A DNA stretch of 35,680 bases from Candidatus Krumholzibacteriota bacterium (GCA_016933175.1 JAFGBK010000095.1:1-35680), one strand, 5' to 3'. Shown: positions 9,163 to 17,841, counted from the first letter of the stretch. Notes: generated by a model not told the origin, from the sequence alone. Program-made: numbers and translations.

Positions 9163-10424
9163 CCGCCCGGTCCCGGCTCGTGCGGCGCGTCGTGGGCGTT
9201 CCCCGCGCGCAGTTGAGCCCAGACGGCGAGGATCGTCGCGGCCGCCGGCACCAGGAGCAGGATCTCGGCCCCGTAGCGGTAGCGCGGCTTGGCCCAGAAG
9301 ACGAGGGCGTAGCAGACCCAGTTCGCCGCCAGGATGAGGAAGGGCACGGCCAGAAGCCGGCCGGGGCGGGCGCCGGCCAGCCAGGGGGCCGCCAGTACCA
9401 GCAGGACCAGGGCCGGCCAGGAGAGGTAGAGCAGCCAGCGCAGGATCTCGCGCGGAACGGGCGGCACGTTGGCGCCGCCGCGCAGGCTCCACTGGAGGGC
9501 GTACTGGGAGGGCCTGAGCAGGCGCGCCGTCCCCAGGGCCGCCGATTCCAGCAGGGAGACGGGCCGCTCGCCGATGTGCCGCAGGCCCAGGCGCCAGCCC
9601 TCGCGCGCGGCGGCCCTCTCGTCCAGGCCCGCCAGGGGCGTGTCGGGCAGGGCGCGCAGGCCGTAGTACTCGTCGTTGTGGGCGAAGAGGAAGTTGACGC
9701 CGCCGCTGGTGGAGATCCCGGCGCCCCGCCCCAGGCGCGCGTCGTTGCGGGCCGTCCAGCCCGCGAGCAGGACGAAGGCCGGCAGCAGGACGAGTCCCGC
9801 CGCGCGCAGGCGCGCCCGGCGCGGGCCCGCCGTCAGCGCGGCCGCGCCGGCCGCCAGGACCGCGAGCTGGAAGAGGCCCTCGCCGCGGGTGAGCGCTGCC
9901 AGGCCGGCGCAGAAGCCGGCGCCGAGCAGGGCGGCGTGCCAGCGCCGCGTCCCGGCCGGGGGCCCGCCGCCGCGGAGGGCGCCGGCCGCCAGGATCCAGG
10001 CCGCCAGCAGCAGGGCGGCGAAGAGGTGCTCCGCGGCCAGCAGCGGCGCGGCCAGGACGGCGGGCGGGTAGAGGGCCGCGGCGAGCCCCGCCGCCGCGGC
10101 CAGGCGGCGTTCGCCGCCCAGGCGCAGGGCCAGGAGCCAGGCCAGGGGCGCCAGCGCCGCGCCCAGCAGCGCGTGGAGGACCCACAGGGCGGGCAGCCCC
10201 GCGCCCAGGCGCAGCCAGGGAGCCAGGAAGGCCGGGTAGAGGGGCAGGCGGTAGGCGCTGGGCCCGTCGAGGCCGAATCCGCCGCCGCCGGCGAGGACGC
10301 GCGCCAGGTCCAGGAATTCGCGGAAGTCCGACACGGGCTCGGGCCGCAGCGTCAGCGCGACGGCCAGGCGCGCCAGCGCGGCCAGCAGGAAGAGGGCGAA
10401 AGGCGTCGGCAGGTATCGCTTCAT
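9159..10424 (-). CDS. Integral membrane glycosyltransferase, GT39/ArnT-like (dolichyl-phosphate-mannose mannosyltransferase type)
   Basis: A 421-residue polytopic membrane protein with about ten hydrophobic segments. After the first membrane segment a loop carries 'PVSDFREFLDLARVLA', with the acidic residue expected in the first periplasmic loop of GT-C enzymes. 'SAYRLPLYPAFLA' then resembles the 'R.PLYP' region of GT39/PMT_2 proteins. 'TRGEGLF' and 'WTARND' also fit this class. These enzymes transfer sugar from a polyprenyl-phosphate donor on the outer face of the inner membrane. The start is ATG 10424, the first Met before the first membrane helix; long upstream extensions of the frame are antisense artefacts. 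It converges on the Asn-synthase-like gene with a 4-bp stop overlap. The acceptor is unknown, possibly the polymer of this locus. Confidence 0.75.
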   Translation of the reverse strand: MKRYLPTPFALFLLAALARLAVALTLRPEPVSDFREFLDLARVLAGGGGFGLDGPSAYRLPLYPAFLAPWLRLGAGLPALWVLHALLGAALAPLAWLLALRLGGERRLAAAAGLAAALYPPAVLAAPLLAAEHLFAALLLAAWILAAGALRGGGPPAGTRRWHAALLGAGFCAGLAALTRGEGLFQLAVLAAGAAALTAGPRRARLRAAGLVLLPAFVLLAGWTARNDARLGRGAGISTSGGVNFLFAHNDEYYGLRALPDTPLAGLDERAAAREGWRLGLRHIGERPVSLLESAALGTARLLRPSQYALQWSLRGGANVPPVPREILRWLLYLSWPALVLLVLAAPWLAGARPGRLLAVPFLILAANWVCYALVFWAKPRYRYGAEILLLVPAAATILAVWAQLRAGNAHDAPHEPGPGG

Positions 10425-10478
10425 GGTTCCCACGCGGCGTGACGGTAGCCGATGCGGGGGCATCCCGGATACCATTGC

Positions 10479-10508
10479 TTGCGGCAAATCGAGGCTCCCG
10501 ACTAGAAT
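10479..10508 (+). promoter_or_regulatory. Promoter for the Wzz-Wzy pair
   Basis: TTGCGG (10479-10484), an 18-bp spacer, then TAGAAT (10503-10508; 5 of 6) followed by G. The surrounding CTAGAATG matches the recurring -10 form. The leader to the ATG at 10626 would be about 110 bases. Confidence 0.45.
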
Positions 10509-10625
10509 GCCGGGCGGCCGTTCCACCGTACCGCAGGTGCCGCTGGCGCACAAGCGGGGTCCCACCCCGGCGCGCGGTGGCCGCGGAGGACGGGCGGCCG
10601 CTCTCGAGACGGACGGCGGGAAGGG

Positions 10626-11789
10626 ATGAAGCGCCTGCGGCATGCCATCGAGATGGACCTGGGCGAACTGGCCGGCCTCGCCCGCCGCCGCTGGCGGGCG
10701 CTCCTGGTCGCGGCGGGCGCGGCGGCCCTGGCGGGCTTCCTCGGCTCCTTCCTCGTCACGCCCCGCTACCACGCCTACGTGTCCATCCTGCCGCGGCGGG
10801 GCATCCTCCGCGAGCAGCAGGTGGCCGTGGCCCAGGGCGAGCTGACGGCGCCCGTCCGTCTGCGCCCCACCACGGCCTCGAACACCCAGAACATGGTGCG
10901 CGCGGCCAGCTACCGCCTGCGCGCGGAGCTGGTGGACAGCCTCGACCTCGTGGCGTTCTTCGACCTGGCGGACCTCGCCGCCGAGCGACCGGACCTCGCC
11001 CGTCATCGGGCCGTGGACGCCCTGCGCCGGGCCACCCACCTGGAGCTGTCCATCTACCGCGACGTCCTGTTCATCCACCTCATGACGCGGGACGCCGCCA
11101 TGTCGGCGCGCCTCGCCAACGCCTACCTCGACGCCCTCCAGCGCGAGAACCTGCGCGAGTACCGCCGCGAGGCCGAGTCCCGTGCGTCCTTCCTGCAGAC
11201 CCAGCTCGCCGCCGTGCGCGTGCGCATCGAGGAGGCCCTGGCCGCCCTGGTGGTCTTCCAGGGCGAGCGGGAGATCGTGGACCTGGAGAGCCAGCGGCGG
11301 GGGCTCCTGTCGCTGCTGGAACAGATCCACCACGAGTGGCTGGCGGCCAGCATCGCCCTGGAGCGCGAGCGACTCGATCTGGACGCGGACGCGCCGGCGG
11401 TCGCACGCCTGGAGGCCCTCGTGGCGCTCTATCGCGAGGCCATCACGCTGCTGGACGGCGCGTCGGCCGAGGGCGCCCCGCCCTTCGGCAGCTCCGTGAT
11501 GGATCCGGGAACGGCCCTGGCGGCCGAGCGCCTGCGCGACCGGCTGCGCGGCCTGCAGGCGGTGGAGCAGTCCCTCCTGATGGAGCTGAGCGCCGCCGTC
11601 ATGGAGGCCGGCCTGGACGAGCTCCAGCTTCCCGTCATGGATCGGGCCGTCGCGCCGGCGGAACCCGACTGGCCCGACCGGGCCCTGATCACCGTGGGCG
11701 CGGGCCTGCTGGTGCCTTTGCTCCTCTTTCTCCTGTTCGTCCTGCGCGCGGCGGCGCGGTCGCGGGCCGCCGGGGAGGCGGCGGCGTGA
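10626..11789 (+). CDS. Wzz-like polysaccharide chain-length/co-polymerase protein
   Basis: A 387-residue inner-membrane protein with the Wzz topology: a short cytoplasmic N-terminus, a membrane helix (about 24-44), a long extracytoplasmic region rich in helices and coiled coil (about 150-270), and a second membrane helix near the C-terminus (about 350-372). The segment just after the first helix ('PRYHAYVSILP') is typical of the Wzz domain, although the usual Pro-rich motif before the second helix appears only as 'VAPAEPDWPDR'. No tyrosine-kinase domain is attached. Such proteins set chain length of polymers made by a Wzy polymerase, and its partner overlaps the 3' end here as GTGA. Start ATG 10626 has GGGAAGGG just upstream. 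Confidence 0.82.
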   Translation: MKRLRHAIEMDLGELAGLARRRWRALLVAAGAAALAGFLGSFLVTPRYHAYVSILPRRGILREQQVAVAQGELTAPVRLRPTTASNTQNMVRAASYRLRAELVDSLDLVAFFDLADLAAERPDLARHRAVDALRRATHLELSIYRDVLFIHLMTRDAAMSARLANAYLDALQRENLREYRREAESRASFLQTQLAAVRVRIEEALAALVVFQGEREIVDLESQRRGLLSLLEQIHHEWLAASIALERERLDLDADAPAVARLEALVALYREAITLLDGASAEGAPPFGSSVMDPGTALAAERLRDRLRGLQAVEQSLLMELSAAVMEAGLDELQLPVMDRAVAPAEPDWPDRALITVGAGLLVPLLLFLLFVLRAAARSRAAGEAAA

Positions 11790-13174
11790 TCACCCAGCTC
11801 CTCCTGCTCGCCCTGGCGGCGGGCGCCGTCGGCGTCTTCTGCCTGGCGGCCATTCGCTGGCCGGTGATCATGGCCCTGCTCGCGCCGCTCACGATGGGCC
11901 TGGACTACCTGGGCCGCCTCGGCGCCGGCGTCCTGACCGTCAACAACCTGGCGAAGCTCCTCTTCCTGCTGCTCTTCTTCCTGGGCTGGCTGCTGCGCAA
12001 CCGGCCCGTGCGCGTGCCCTGGCACCTGCTCCTCTTCCTGCCCCTGCTCCTGGTCACGGGGATCGCCGTGCTCTACAGCGCCTGGTTCCCGCAGGCCCTC
12101 CTGTCCTGGGGCCGCTTCCTCTTCGTCTGGAGCTTCGCGGTGCTGGTCGCCAACGTCCTGACCGGGGAGCGGCACCTGCGGGCCGTCCTCGACGCCATGG
12201 CGATCGCGGCGCTGATGGTGTCCGCCATCGCGGTCGTCCAGGGGCTGCAGGTCTTCCAGGAGGGCGCGCTGGCCATCCACGGCAAGGAGGAGGTCATGGC
12301 CCGCGGCATCCGGGTCTCCGGAGGCTTCTGGAACCCCAACCGCATGGCCGTCTTCCTGGTGGGCCTGGCCACCTTCCTCGTGGCCGCGCTGCCGGTGCGG
12401 ACTCTGGGCCGGGGCCGGAAGGCCGCCTACGTCCTGGCCATCGCCGCCTCCCTCGTGGCCGTCTTCATGTCCCTGTCCCGCAGCGGATTCATCGCTCTCG
12501 GTCTGACCCTGCTGCTCTTTCTCTTCTCGCGGCGGCATCGCCCCCTCGCCGCGAGCGCCGCCTTCGCCGCCGCCGTGGTCGCCGTCGCGCTGCTGATGCG
12601 CACGGGCTACGCCGGGCAGCTCATGGTGCGCCTGGGCAGCTTCGCCGAGCTGAGCGGCGACGCCTCCACGCAGATACGCTGGCACCTCCTCTTCAGCGGT
12701 CTGCGCATCTTCGCGCACGGGTTCAACTGGCTCTGGGGCTGCGGCCACATGGCCTTCGACGCGGCCTACGTGAGCTTCCTGCATCCCCTGGTCAGTCACG
12801 ACGCCTACTACCACGTCGGCATCCGCGGCAGCCACACCCTGGCGATCACCATCCTCGCCGAGCAGGGTCTCATCGGCGCCTCGGCGGCCCTGATCTTCAC
12901 CCTCGGGATCTACCGCCGACTGAGCCTGCTCCTGGGCGAGCGCGGGAGCGATCTGCAGCACTGCCTGCTCGTGGCCATCCTGATCATGGTGACGGTCAAG
13001 CTCGTGGACTTCGGGTTCAATCCCAACTTCAAGGACAACCTCTTCTGGTTCGCCCTCGGCCTGCTCGGCGCCCTGGGCGCCATGCGCGAAGCGGACGCCG
13101 CGACCGCCGCCCCGGCTCCCGCGACCGGTGGCGCCGGACCCGCACCGGACGCGCCCGCCATCCTCCGCGATTGA
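11786..13174 (+). CDS. O-antigen ligase/polymerase-family membrane protein (Wzy-like)
   Basis: A 462-residue polytopic protein with about 11-12 membrane segments. It follows the Wzy_C/O-antigen ligase pattern: 'GGFWNPNRMAVFL' (the xxxNxNxxA element), 'SLSRSGFIALGLTLLLF' (the SxSRgxxlal element) and a large periplasmic loop with 'HPLVSHDAYYHVGIRGSHTLAITILAEQGLIGA', equivalent to the 'HN.yL....E.G..G' motif. The GTG start at 11786 overlaps the preceding Wzz-like stop (GTGA), so translation is probably coupled. The frame is open further upstream, but there it is antisense-like Gly/Ala/Arg-rich shadow sequence. It would polymerise or ligate lipid-linked repeat units at the outer face of the inner membrane. 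No Wzx flippase is in the window. Confidence 0.82.
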   Translation: MITQLLLLALAAGAVGVFCLAAIRWPVIMALLAPLTMGLDYLGRLGAGVLTVNNLAKLLFLLLFFLGWLLRNRPVRVPWHLLLFLPLLLVTGIAVLYSAWFPQALLSWGRFLFVWSFAVLVANVLTGERHLRAVLDAMAIAALMVSAIAVVQGLQVFQEGALAIHGKEEVMARGIRVSGGFWNPNRMAVFLVGLATFLVAALPVRTLGRGRKAAYVLAIAASLVAVFMSLSRSGFIALGLTLLLFLFSRRHRPLAASAAFAAAVVAVALLMRTGYAGQLMVRLGSFAELSGDASTQIRWHLLFSGLRIFAHGFNWLWGCGHMAFDAAYVSFLHPLVSHDAYYHVGIRGSHTLAITILAEQGLIGASAALIFTLGIYRRLSLLLGERGSDLQHCLLVAILIMVTVKLVDFGFNPNFKDNLFWFALGLLGALGAMREADAATAAPAPATGGAGPAPDAPAILRD

Positions 13175-13200
13175 CCCCTTTCGCCGCGCTCTGATAGCCT
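13171..13200 (+). promoter_or_regulatory. Promoter for the OPT transporter run
   Basis: TTGACC (13171-13176; 5 of 6) begins at the stop region of the Wzy-like gene and is followed by TAGCCT (13195-13200) at 18 bp, or GATAGC at 16 bp. It lies about 30 bases before the GTG start at 13230. Confidence 0.5.
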
Positions 13201-13229
13201 GCGGCCAACCCCGGCGAGAGGAGCCCGAC

Positions 13230-15179
13230 GTGAGCGATGAGCGCCCCGACGCGCCGCACGGCCTCGATCCCAGCGCCTACGAGGCCATCGACGGCGACGC
13301 GTACCAGCCCGTGGTGCCGCCCACCCAGGCCCCCATGGAGTTCACGTGGCGGGCCGTCGGGCTGGGCATCCTGCTCGGCGGCCTCTTCGGCGCCGCCAAC
13401 GCCTACCTGGCCCTCAAGGTGGGCATCACCGTGTCCGCCTCCATTCCGGCCGCGGTCATGGCCGTCTTCTTCTTCCGCTTCCTGCGGAGCAGCACCCTGC
13501 TCGAGAGCAACATGGTGCAGACGGTGGGCAGCGCCGGCGAGTCCGTGGCGGCGGGCGTGGTCTTCACCATCCCCGCCTTCTTCCTCTGGATGCAGACGGA
13601 CCCGGCCGCCGACCCCGGGCGGTTGAAGATCTTCATGCTGGCCCTCTCTGGCGGCATCCTGGGCGTCCTGTTCATGATCCCCCTGCGCCGCTACCTCATC
13701 GTGCGGGAGCACGGCAAGCTGGGCTACCCGGAGGGCACGGCCTGCGCCGAGGTGCTGGTCTCCAGCCAGGCTGGCGCAAGCAAGGCGACGCTGCTGTTCC
13801 AGGGCCTGGGCCTGGGCGCCGTCTACCAGTTCCTCATGCACGAGAAGTGGCTCAGCCTGTGGCACAAGGAGGCCAAGACCGACTTCCGGGACCGCTACCA
13901 CATCGGCATGGAGGTGAGCCCCGAGTTGCTGGGCGTGGGCTACATCGTCGGGCCGCGCATCGCCGGGCTGATGCTGGGCGGCGCCGTCCTGGGCGTGCTG
14001 GTGCTGGTGCCGCTGATCTCCTACTTCCGCGAGCTGGGCGGACAGCCGCTCATGGCCCCCGAGGACATCCGCGGCACCTACGTCAAGCTCATCGGCGCCG
14101 GCGCCGTGGCCTGCGGCGGCATCATCACCCTGATCAAGAGCCTGCCGACCCTGGTCCAGAGCTTCCGCGCCGGGGTAGCCGGCCTGACCGCCGGCCGCAA
14201 CGCGGACGGCGCCGCGCCGGCCGCGCGCCGCACCCAGCGCGACCTGCCCCTGCCCTGGGTCCTCGGCGTGGCCGTCGCGGTGGTCCTGCTCATGTGGCTG
14301 CTGCCCGACAGCATCCTGCCCGTGGGGCCGGGCGGGGCGCTGGCCATCCTGGTCTTCGCCTTCGTCTTCGTGACGGTCTCCAGCCGCATCGTCGGCCTCA
14401 TCGGCTCCAGCAGCAATCCGGTCAGCGGCATGACCATCGCCACGCTGCTCATCACGGCCTCGCTCTTCGTGGCCTTCGGCGCCGGGCCCGGCGCCAAGTA
14501 CGCCGTGCTGTCCGTGGGCGCCGTGGTCTGCATCGCCGCCGCCATCGCCGGCGACACCAGCCAGGACCTCAAGACGGGCTTCCTGGTCGGCGCCACGCCG
14601 CGCGCCCAGCAGATCGGCGAGTTCGTGGGCGTGGCCACCAGCGCGCTGATCATCGCCTTCGTCATCTACCTGTTCAAGGCGGACATCGTGGCCGGCGACC
14701 TGCAGGCGCCCCAGGCCAACCTCATGCGCACGGTCATCGACGGCGTCATGGGCGGCGACATGCCCTGGGCCCTGCTGGTCATCGGCGGCTTCGCGGCCGT
14801 CGTCGTCGAGCTGCTGGGCATGAACAGCCTCGCCTTCGCCGTGGGGCTCTACCTGCCCATCGAGCTGTCCACCCCGATCATGGCGGGCGGCCTGGTCCGC
14901 GCCTGGACCAACCACCGCTTCACCGGCCGTGACATGGAGGAGCGCCGCGAGCGCGGCGTGCTCTTCGGCAGCGGGCTCATCGCCGGCGCCGCCCTCATCG
15001 GCGTCCTGGTGGCCCTCCTCGTCTCCAGCGCCGAGTGGAGCGAGGCCATGGGCGCCTTCGTCACCCGGGTCCAGGACCTCACCGACGGCCTGCACCACGG
15101 CTGGCCCCTGCTCTTCTTCCTGGTCCTGGTCGTCGCCCTCTGGCACATGGCCAACGGCCGGCGCCGCGAGCGGCCCTAG
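13230..15179 (+). CDS. OPT-family oligopeptide transporter
   Basis: A 649-residue membrane protein with about 14-16 hydrophobic segments, matching the usual size of prokaryotic OPT (oligopeptide transporter) proteins. Family features: 'EFTWRAVGLGILLGGLFGAANAYLALKVG' near the start, 'ESNMVQTVGSAGESVAAGVVFTIPA', 'GKLGYPEGTACAEVL', 'SSNPVSGMTIA', 'DTSQDLKTGFLVGATPRAQQIGE' and 'IELSTPIMAGG'. The NPVSGMT and AGDTSQDLKTG motifs are especially diagnostic. These carriers use a proton gradient to import peptides or metal chelates. The start is GTG 13230 with GAGAGGAG upstream; a nearby ATG at 13237 is out of frame. It is followed by three plus-strand genes with gaps of 6-21 bases, suggesting one operon. 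Substrate is not predictable. Confidence 0.92.
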   Translation: MSDERPDAPHGLDPSAYEAIDGDAYQPVVPPTQAPMEFTWRAVGLGILLGGLFGAANAYLALKVGITVSASIPAAVMAVFFFRFLRSSTLLESNMVQTVGSAGESVAAGVVFTIPAFFLWMQTDPAADPGRLKIFMLALSGGILGVLFMIPLRRYLIVREHGKLGYPEGTACAEVLVSSQAGASKATLLFQGLGLGAVYQFLMHEKWLSLWHKEAKTDFRDRYHIGMEVSPELLGVGYIVGPRIAGLMLGGAVLGVLVLVPLISYFRELGGQPLMAPEDIRGTYVKLIGAGAVACGGIITLIKSLPTLVQSFRAGVAGLTAGRNADGAAPAARRTQRDLPLPWVLGVAVAVVLLMWLLPDSILPVGPGGALAILVFAFVFVTVSSRIVGLIGSSSNPVSGMTIATLLITASLFVAFGAGPGAKYAVLSVGAVVCIAAAIAGDTSQDLKTGFLVGATPRAQQIGEFVGVATSALIIAFVIYLFKADIVAGDLQAPQANLMRTVIDGVMGGDMPWALLVIGGFAAVVVELLGMNSLAFAVGLYLPIELSTPIMAGGLVRAWTNHRFTGRDMEERRERGVLFGSGLIAGAALIGVLVALLVSSAEWSEAMGAFVTRVQDLTDGLHHGWPLLFFLVLVVALWHMANGRRRERP

Positions 15180-15188
15180 GAGGCGATG

Positions 15189-15701
15189 ATGATCTGGAAG
15201 CTCCTGCTGGCCTTCCTCAAGGTGGGGACCCTCGGCTTCGGCAGCGGCGCGGCCATGCTGGCCCTCATCGAGCGGGAGATGCGCGACCTGGGGGTCATGG
15301 AGGCCACGGAGTTCACCGACGCCGTGGCCTTCGGCACCTGCCTGCCCGGCCCCATCGCGCCCAAGATGGCCCTCTACTGCGGCTACACGGCGGCGGGCCT
15401 GCCGGGCGCCCTGGTCGCCTTCGCGGCCATCCTGCTGCCCAGCACGGTGGCCATCCTGCTGCTGGCGCGGGCGGCCATGGCCTTCCGCGGCAACGCGCGC
15501 CTGGAGGGCGGCCTGAAGGCCGTCAAGCCCGTGGTGGTCGCCCTCTTCCTCCACCTGGCGCTGTTCTCCGCCAGGGGCATCCGCCCGAGCTGGGACATGA
15601 TCCTCCTGGGCGCCCTGGCCCTCGTCCTGCTGGTCTTCCGGGTCGATCCGGCCTGGGTGGTCCTGGGCGCCCTGACCCTCGGCGTGGTCGCCTACGCCTG
15701 A
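15189..15701 (+). CDS. Single-domain chromate-transporter-family (ChrA-like) protein
   Basis: A 170-residue membrane protein, one CHR half-domain. It shows the family signature near the N-terminus, 'FLKVGTLGFGSGAAMLALIEREM', then 'FTDAVAFGTCLPGPIAPKMALYCGY', equivalent to the conserved 'ala.a.PGP.a...a.yiG' element, and about five to six membrane segments. Two ATGs are adjacent (15186 and 15189); AGGAGG at 15178-15183 lies only 2 bases from the first and 5 from the second, so I chose the second. Short ChrA proteins normally occur as tandem pairs that pair in the membrane, but only one half is present here. Chromate resistance is only a family label; many relatives have other or unknown anion substrates. 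Confidence 0.82.
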   Translation: MIWKLLLAFLKVGTLGFGSGAAMLALIEREMRDLGVMEATEFTDAVAFGTCLPGPIAPKMALYCGYTAAGLPGALVAFAAILLPSTVAILLLARAAMAFRGNARLEGGLKAVKPVVVALFLHLALFSARGIRPSWDMILLGALALVLLVFRVDPAWVVLGALTLGVVAYA

Positions 15702-15722
15702 CGTGCAAGAGAGGTGAGAGCC

Positions 15723-16322
15723 ATGAACAAGTTCGACCTGAGCACCGTCCTGCGGACAGGCTGGGAGCTCTTCATGAAGGACCCGGCCCTGCTGATCCTG
15801 GCCACGATCCTGGCCTTCGTCCTGTCCCTGACCGTCATCCTGGCGCCCCTGGCCATGGCCGGCATGACGCTGCTCGTCATGAAGCTGGCGCGGGGCGAGC
15901 GGCCGCAGATCGGCACGCTCTTCGAGCCCTTCGCCGACTTCGTCCGCTACTTCCTCGGCGGCCTGATCGTCCTGGCCGGCGGACTGGTCGCCTGGCTGGC
16001 CTGGTGGGCCTCGCCTGGCCTGGGCTTCGTGGCGGGCGTCGTGCTGACCTCGCTGCTGCTCTTCCTCTTCCCGCTGATGATCGACCGGCGCCAGCAGCCC
16101 CTGGAGGCCTTCCAGGAGTGCGTGGCCTACTGGAAGGTGGAGTGGGCGATGGCGGGCCTGCTCGCCCTGGTCATCGCCGTTCTCGACTTTCTCGGCTCCC
16201 TGCCCTTCGGCCTCGGGCTGCTGCTGACCTGGCCCCTGACGGTGGGCTTCGTCGTGGCGGCCTACGAGCAGGCCTACGGCGCCGGGGACGCCGCCGAGGT
16301 CGTCAGCCCGCCGGAGGCCTGA
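15723..16322 (+). CDS. Small integral membrane protein, function unknown
   Basis: A 199-residue protein with about five to six hydrophobic segments, an N-terminal amphipathic 'LSTVLRTGWELFMKDPALLILAT' and a conserved-looking cytoplasmic loop 'DRRQQPLEAFQECVAYWKVEW'. The pattern (membrane pair, then a loop of type 'lEALr.S...vk..w', then another membrane pair) resembles DUF975/DUF4013-like bacterial membrane proteins, but I do not recognise it securely. Start ATG 15723 has GAGGTGAG upstream. It sits 21 bases after the ChrA-like gene and 1 base before the BtpA-family gene, so it is co-transcribed with them. Confidence 0.75.
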   Translation: MNKFDLSTVLRTGWELFMKDPALLILATILAFVLSLTVILAPLAMAGMTLLVMKLARGERPQIGTLFEPFADFVRYFLGGLIVLAGGLVAWLAWWASPGLGFVAGVVLTSLLLFLFPLMIDRRQQPLEAFQECVAYWKVEWAMAGLLALVIAVLDFLGSLPFGLGLLLTWPLTVGFVVAAYEQAYGAGDAAEVVSPPEA

Positions 16323-16323
16323 G

Positions 16324-17169
16324 GTGGCGGCGAAGGAGCTGTTCGGGCTCGCCCGGCCCGTCATCGGCATGCTGCACGTGCCGCCGAGCCCCGGCGTGCC
16401 GGGCTTCCCGGGCATCCAGGCGGCCACGGAGAAGATGCGCCTGGACCTCCAGGCCTACCTGCGCGCCGGCGTGGACGCCCTGCTCCTGGAGAACATGCAC
16501 GACTTCCCCTGCGTGGCCGAGCGGGAGATGGGCCCGGAGGTCGCGGCCTACCTGACCCGCCTGGCCGTGGAGGCGCGCCGCCTCTGCGACGAGGCCGCGG
16601 GCGGCGCCGCCCGGCCCCTGCCCCTGGGCGTCCAGGTGCTCTTCGCGGCCAGCCGCACGGCCGTGGCCGTGGCCCAGGCCGCCGGCCTGCAGTTCGTCCG
16701 GGCCGAGGCCTGGACCCACGCCCACATCAGCGACAAGGGGATCGTCGAGGCCCAGGGCGGGCGGGTGAAGCGCTACCAGCATCACATCGGCGCCGACGGC
16801 ATCCTCGTGCTGACGGACATCAAGAAGAAGCATGCCAGCCACGCCTGGACGGCGGACCTGAGCCTGGCCGACGTGGCCGAGCTGCTGGAGATGCACCGCT
16901 CGGACGGGGCCATCGTCACCGGCACGGTGACGGGCCGGCCCCCGCGCCGCGAGGACCTGGAGGCCGTGCGGGCGGCCACCCGGCTGCCCGTCATCGTGGG
17001 CAGCGGCGTCACCGAAGAGAACCTGGCCGAGTACTTCCCCCTGGCCGACGCGTTCATCGTCGGCAGCCACTTCAAGCGGGAGGGCCACTGGGAGGCGCGC
17101 GTGGAGCCCGAGCGGGTGCGCGCCTTCATGGACGCGGCGCGGGCGCTGCGCCGCGCGGCCCCGGACTAG
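16324..17169 (+). CDS. BtpA/SgcQ-family TIM-barrel protein
   Basis: A 281-residue protein with GTG start; GGAGG lies 6 bases upstream inside the previous gene. It carries the BtpA pattern: 'RPVIGMLHVPPSPG', 'AGVDALLLENMHDFP', 'PLGVQVLFAASRTAVAVAQAAG' (usually 'pvGvnvl.Nd...al.iA'), 'FVRAEAWTHAHISDKGI' and 'DAFIVGSHFKREGHWEARVE' (the 'G.d.aivGs.lK.dG....pVd..Rv' end motif). BtpA was first linked to photosystem I stability in cyanobacteria, but most relatives (including SgcQ) are in non-photosynthetic bacteria and lie near carbohydrate or nucleoside genes; no general reaction is established. It ends the OPT operon, and its TAG overlaps the stop of the convergent phoU in CTAG. Confidence 0.88.
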   Translation: MAAKELFGLARPVIGMLHVPPSPGVPGFPGIQAATEKMRLDLQAYLRAGVDALLLENMHDFPCVAEREMGPEVAAYLTRLAVEARRLCDEAAGGAARPLPLGVQVLFAASRTAVAVAQAAGLQFVRAEAWTHAHISDKGIVEAQGGRVKRYQHHIGADGILVLTDIKKKHASHAWTADLSLADVAELLEMHRSDGAIVTGTVTGRPPRREDLEAVRAATRLPVIVGSGVTEENLAEYFPLADAFIVGSHFKREGHWEARVEPERVRAFMDAARALRRAAPD

Positions 17170-17831
17170 ATCTCGCCGAGGCCGGGGTGGCGGATCGTCT
17201 CCCCCTCCACCATGAAGACCACGTCCTCGGCGATGTTGGTGGCGTGGTCCGCCAGGCGCTCGAGCTGGCGGGAGACGGACAGGACCTGGATGCCCCGCGT
17301 CACGGTGTCCGGGTCCGCCTGGATCATCTCCTGGATCAGCGAGAACATGTCCCGGTTCATCTTGTCGACCTCGTCGTCCAGCCGGCAGACCTCCTTGGCC
17401 CGCTTGGGATCGCGGTTGACCAGGGAGTCCAGGCTGTCCCCCACCATGCGCCGCACCTTGGCGGCCATCTCTTCCAGCCGGGCGGTCGCCGCCACGGACG
17501 GATGGGAGCCCAGGTAGAGGGCCCGCGCCGCCATGTTGGCGGCCAGGTCGCCCATGCGCTCCAGGTCGTTGTTGACCTTGATGACGGCGACGATGAAGCG
17601 CAGGTCGGCCGCCACGGGCTGGTGCAGGGCGAGGATCTTCAGGCAGTCCTCCTCCACCTCCAGCTCGCGCTGGTCGATGATCGCGTCGCCCAGGATGACC
17701 TCCTCGGCGAGTTCCAGGCGCCGCTCGACCAGGGACGTGATGGCCTTGTCGATGGCCTCCTCGACCCGGCCGCCCAGGCCGAGGAGGTCCTTGGTCAGCT
17801 GCTCGAGATCCCGGTGCAGGTGCTTGGCCAT
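17166..17831 (-). CDS. phoU: Phosphate-signalling protein PhoU
   Basis: A 221-residue all-alpha protein of two repeated three-helix PhoU domains. The acidic metal-binding motifs are visible: 'DAIIDQRELEVEEDCL' in the first repeat and 'RDPKRAKEVCRLDDEVDKMNRDM' in the second. 'FIVAVIKVNNDLERMGDLAANMA' and 'SVSRQLERLADHATNIAEDVVF' are the paired conserved helices. PhoU links the Pst transporter to PhoR and keeps the regulon off when phosphate is plentiful. It is the last gene of the pst run, 10 bases after pstB. The ATG at 17831 is preceded by GGGAGGGG. Confidence 0.95.
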   Translation of the reverse strand: MAKHLHRDLEQLTKDLLGLGGRVEEAIDKAITSLVERRLELAEEVILGDAIIDQRELEVEEDCLKILALHQPVAADLRFIVAVIKVNNDLERMGDLAANMAARALYLGSHPSVAATARLEEMAAKVRRMVGDSLDSLVNRDPKRAKEVCRLDDEVDKMNRDMFSLIQEMIQADPDTVTRGIQVLSVSRQLERLADHATNIAEDVVFMVEGETIRHPGLGEI

Positions 17832-17841
17832 GCCCCCTCCC

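Noticed and set aside
13029..16427. Minus-strand open frame of 1132 codons opposite the OPT operon
   Set aside because: Same antisense signature; OPT, ChrA and BtpA motifs are on the plus strand.
16324..17169. BtpA homologue as a sign of a photosynthetic organism
   Set aside because: The family is widespread in non-photosynthetic bacteria and nothing else in the window relates to photosynthesis.
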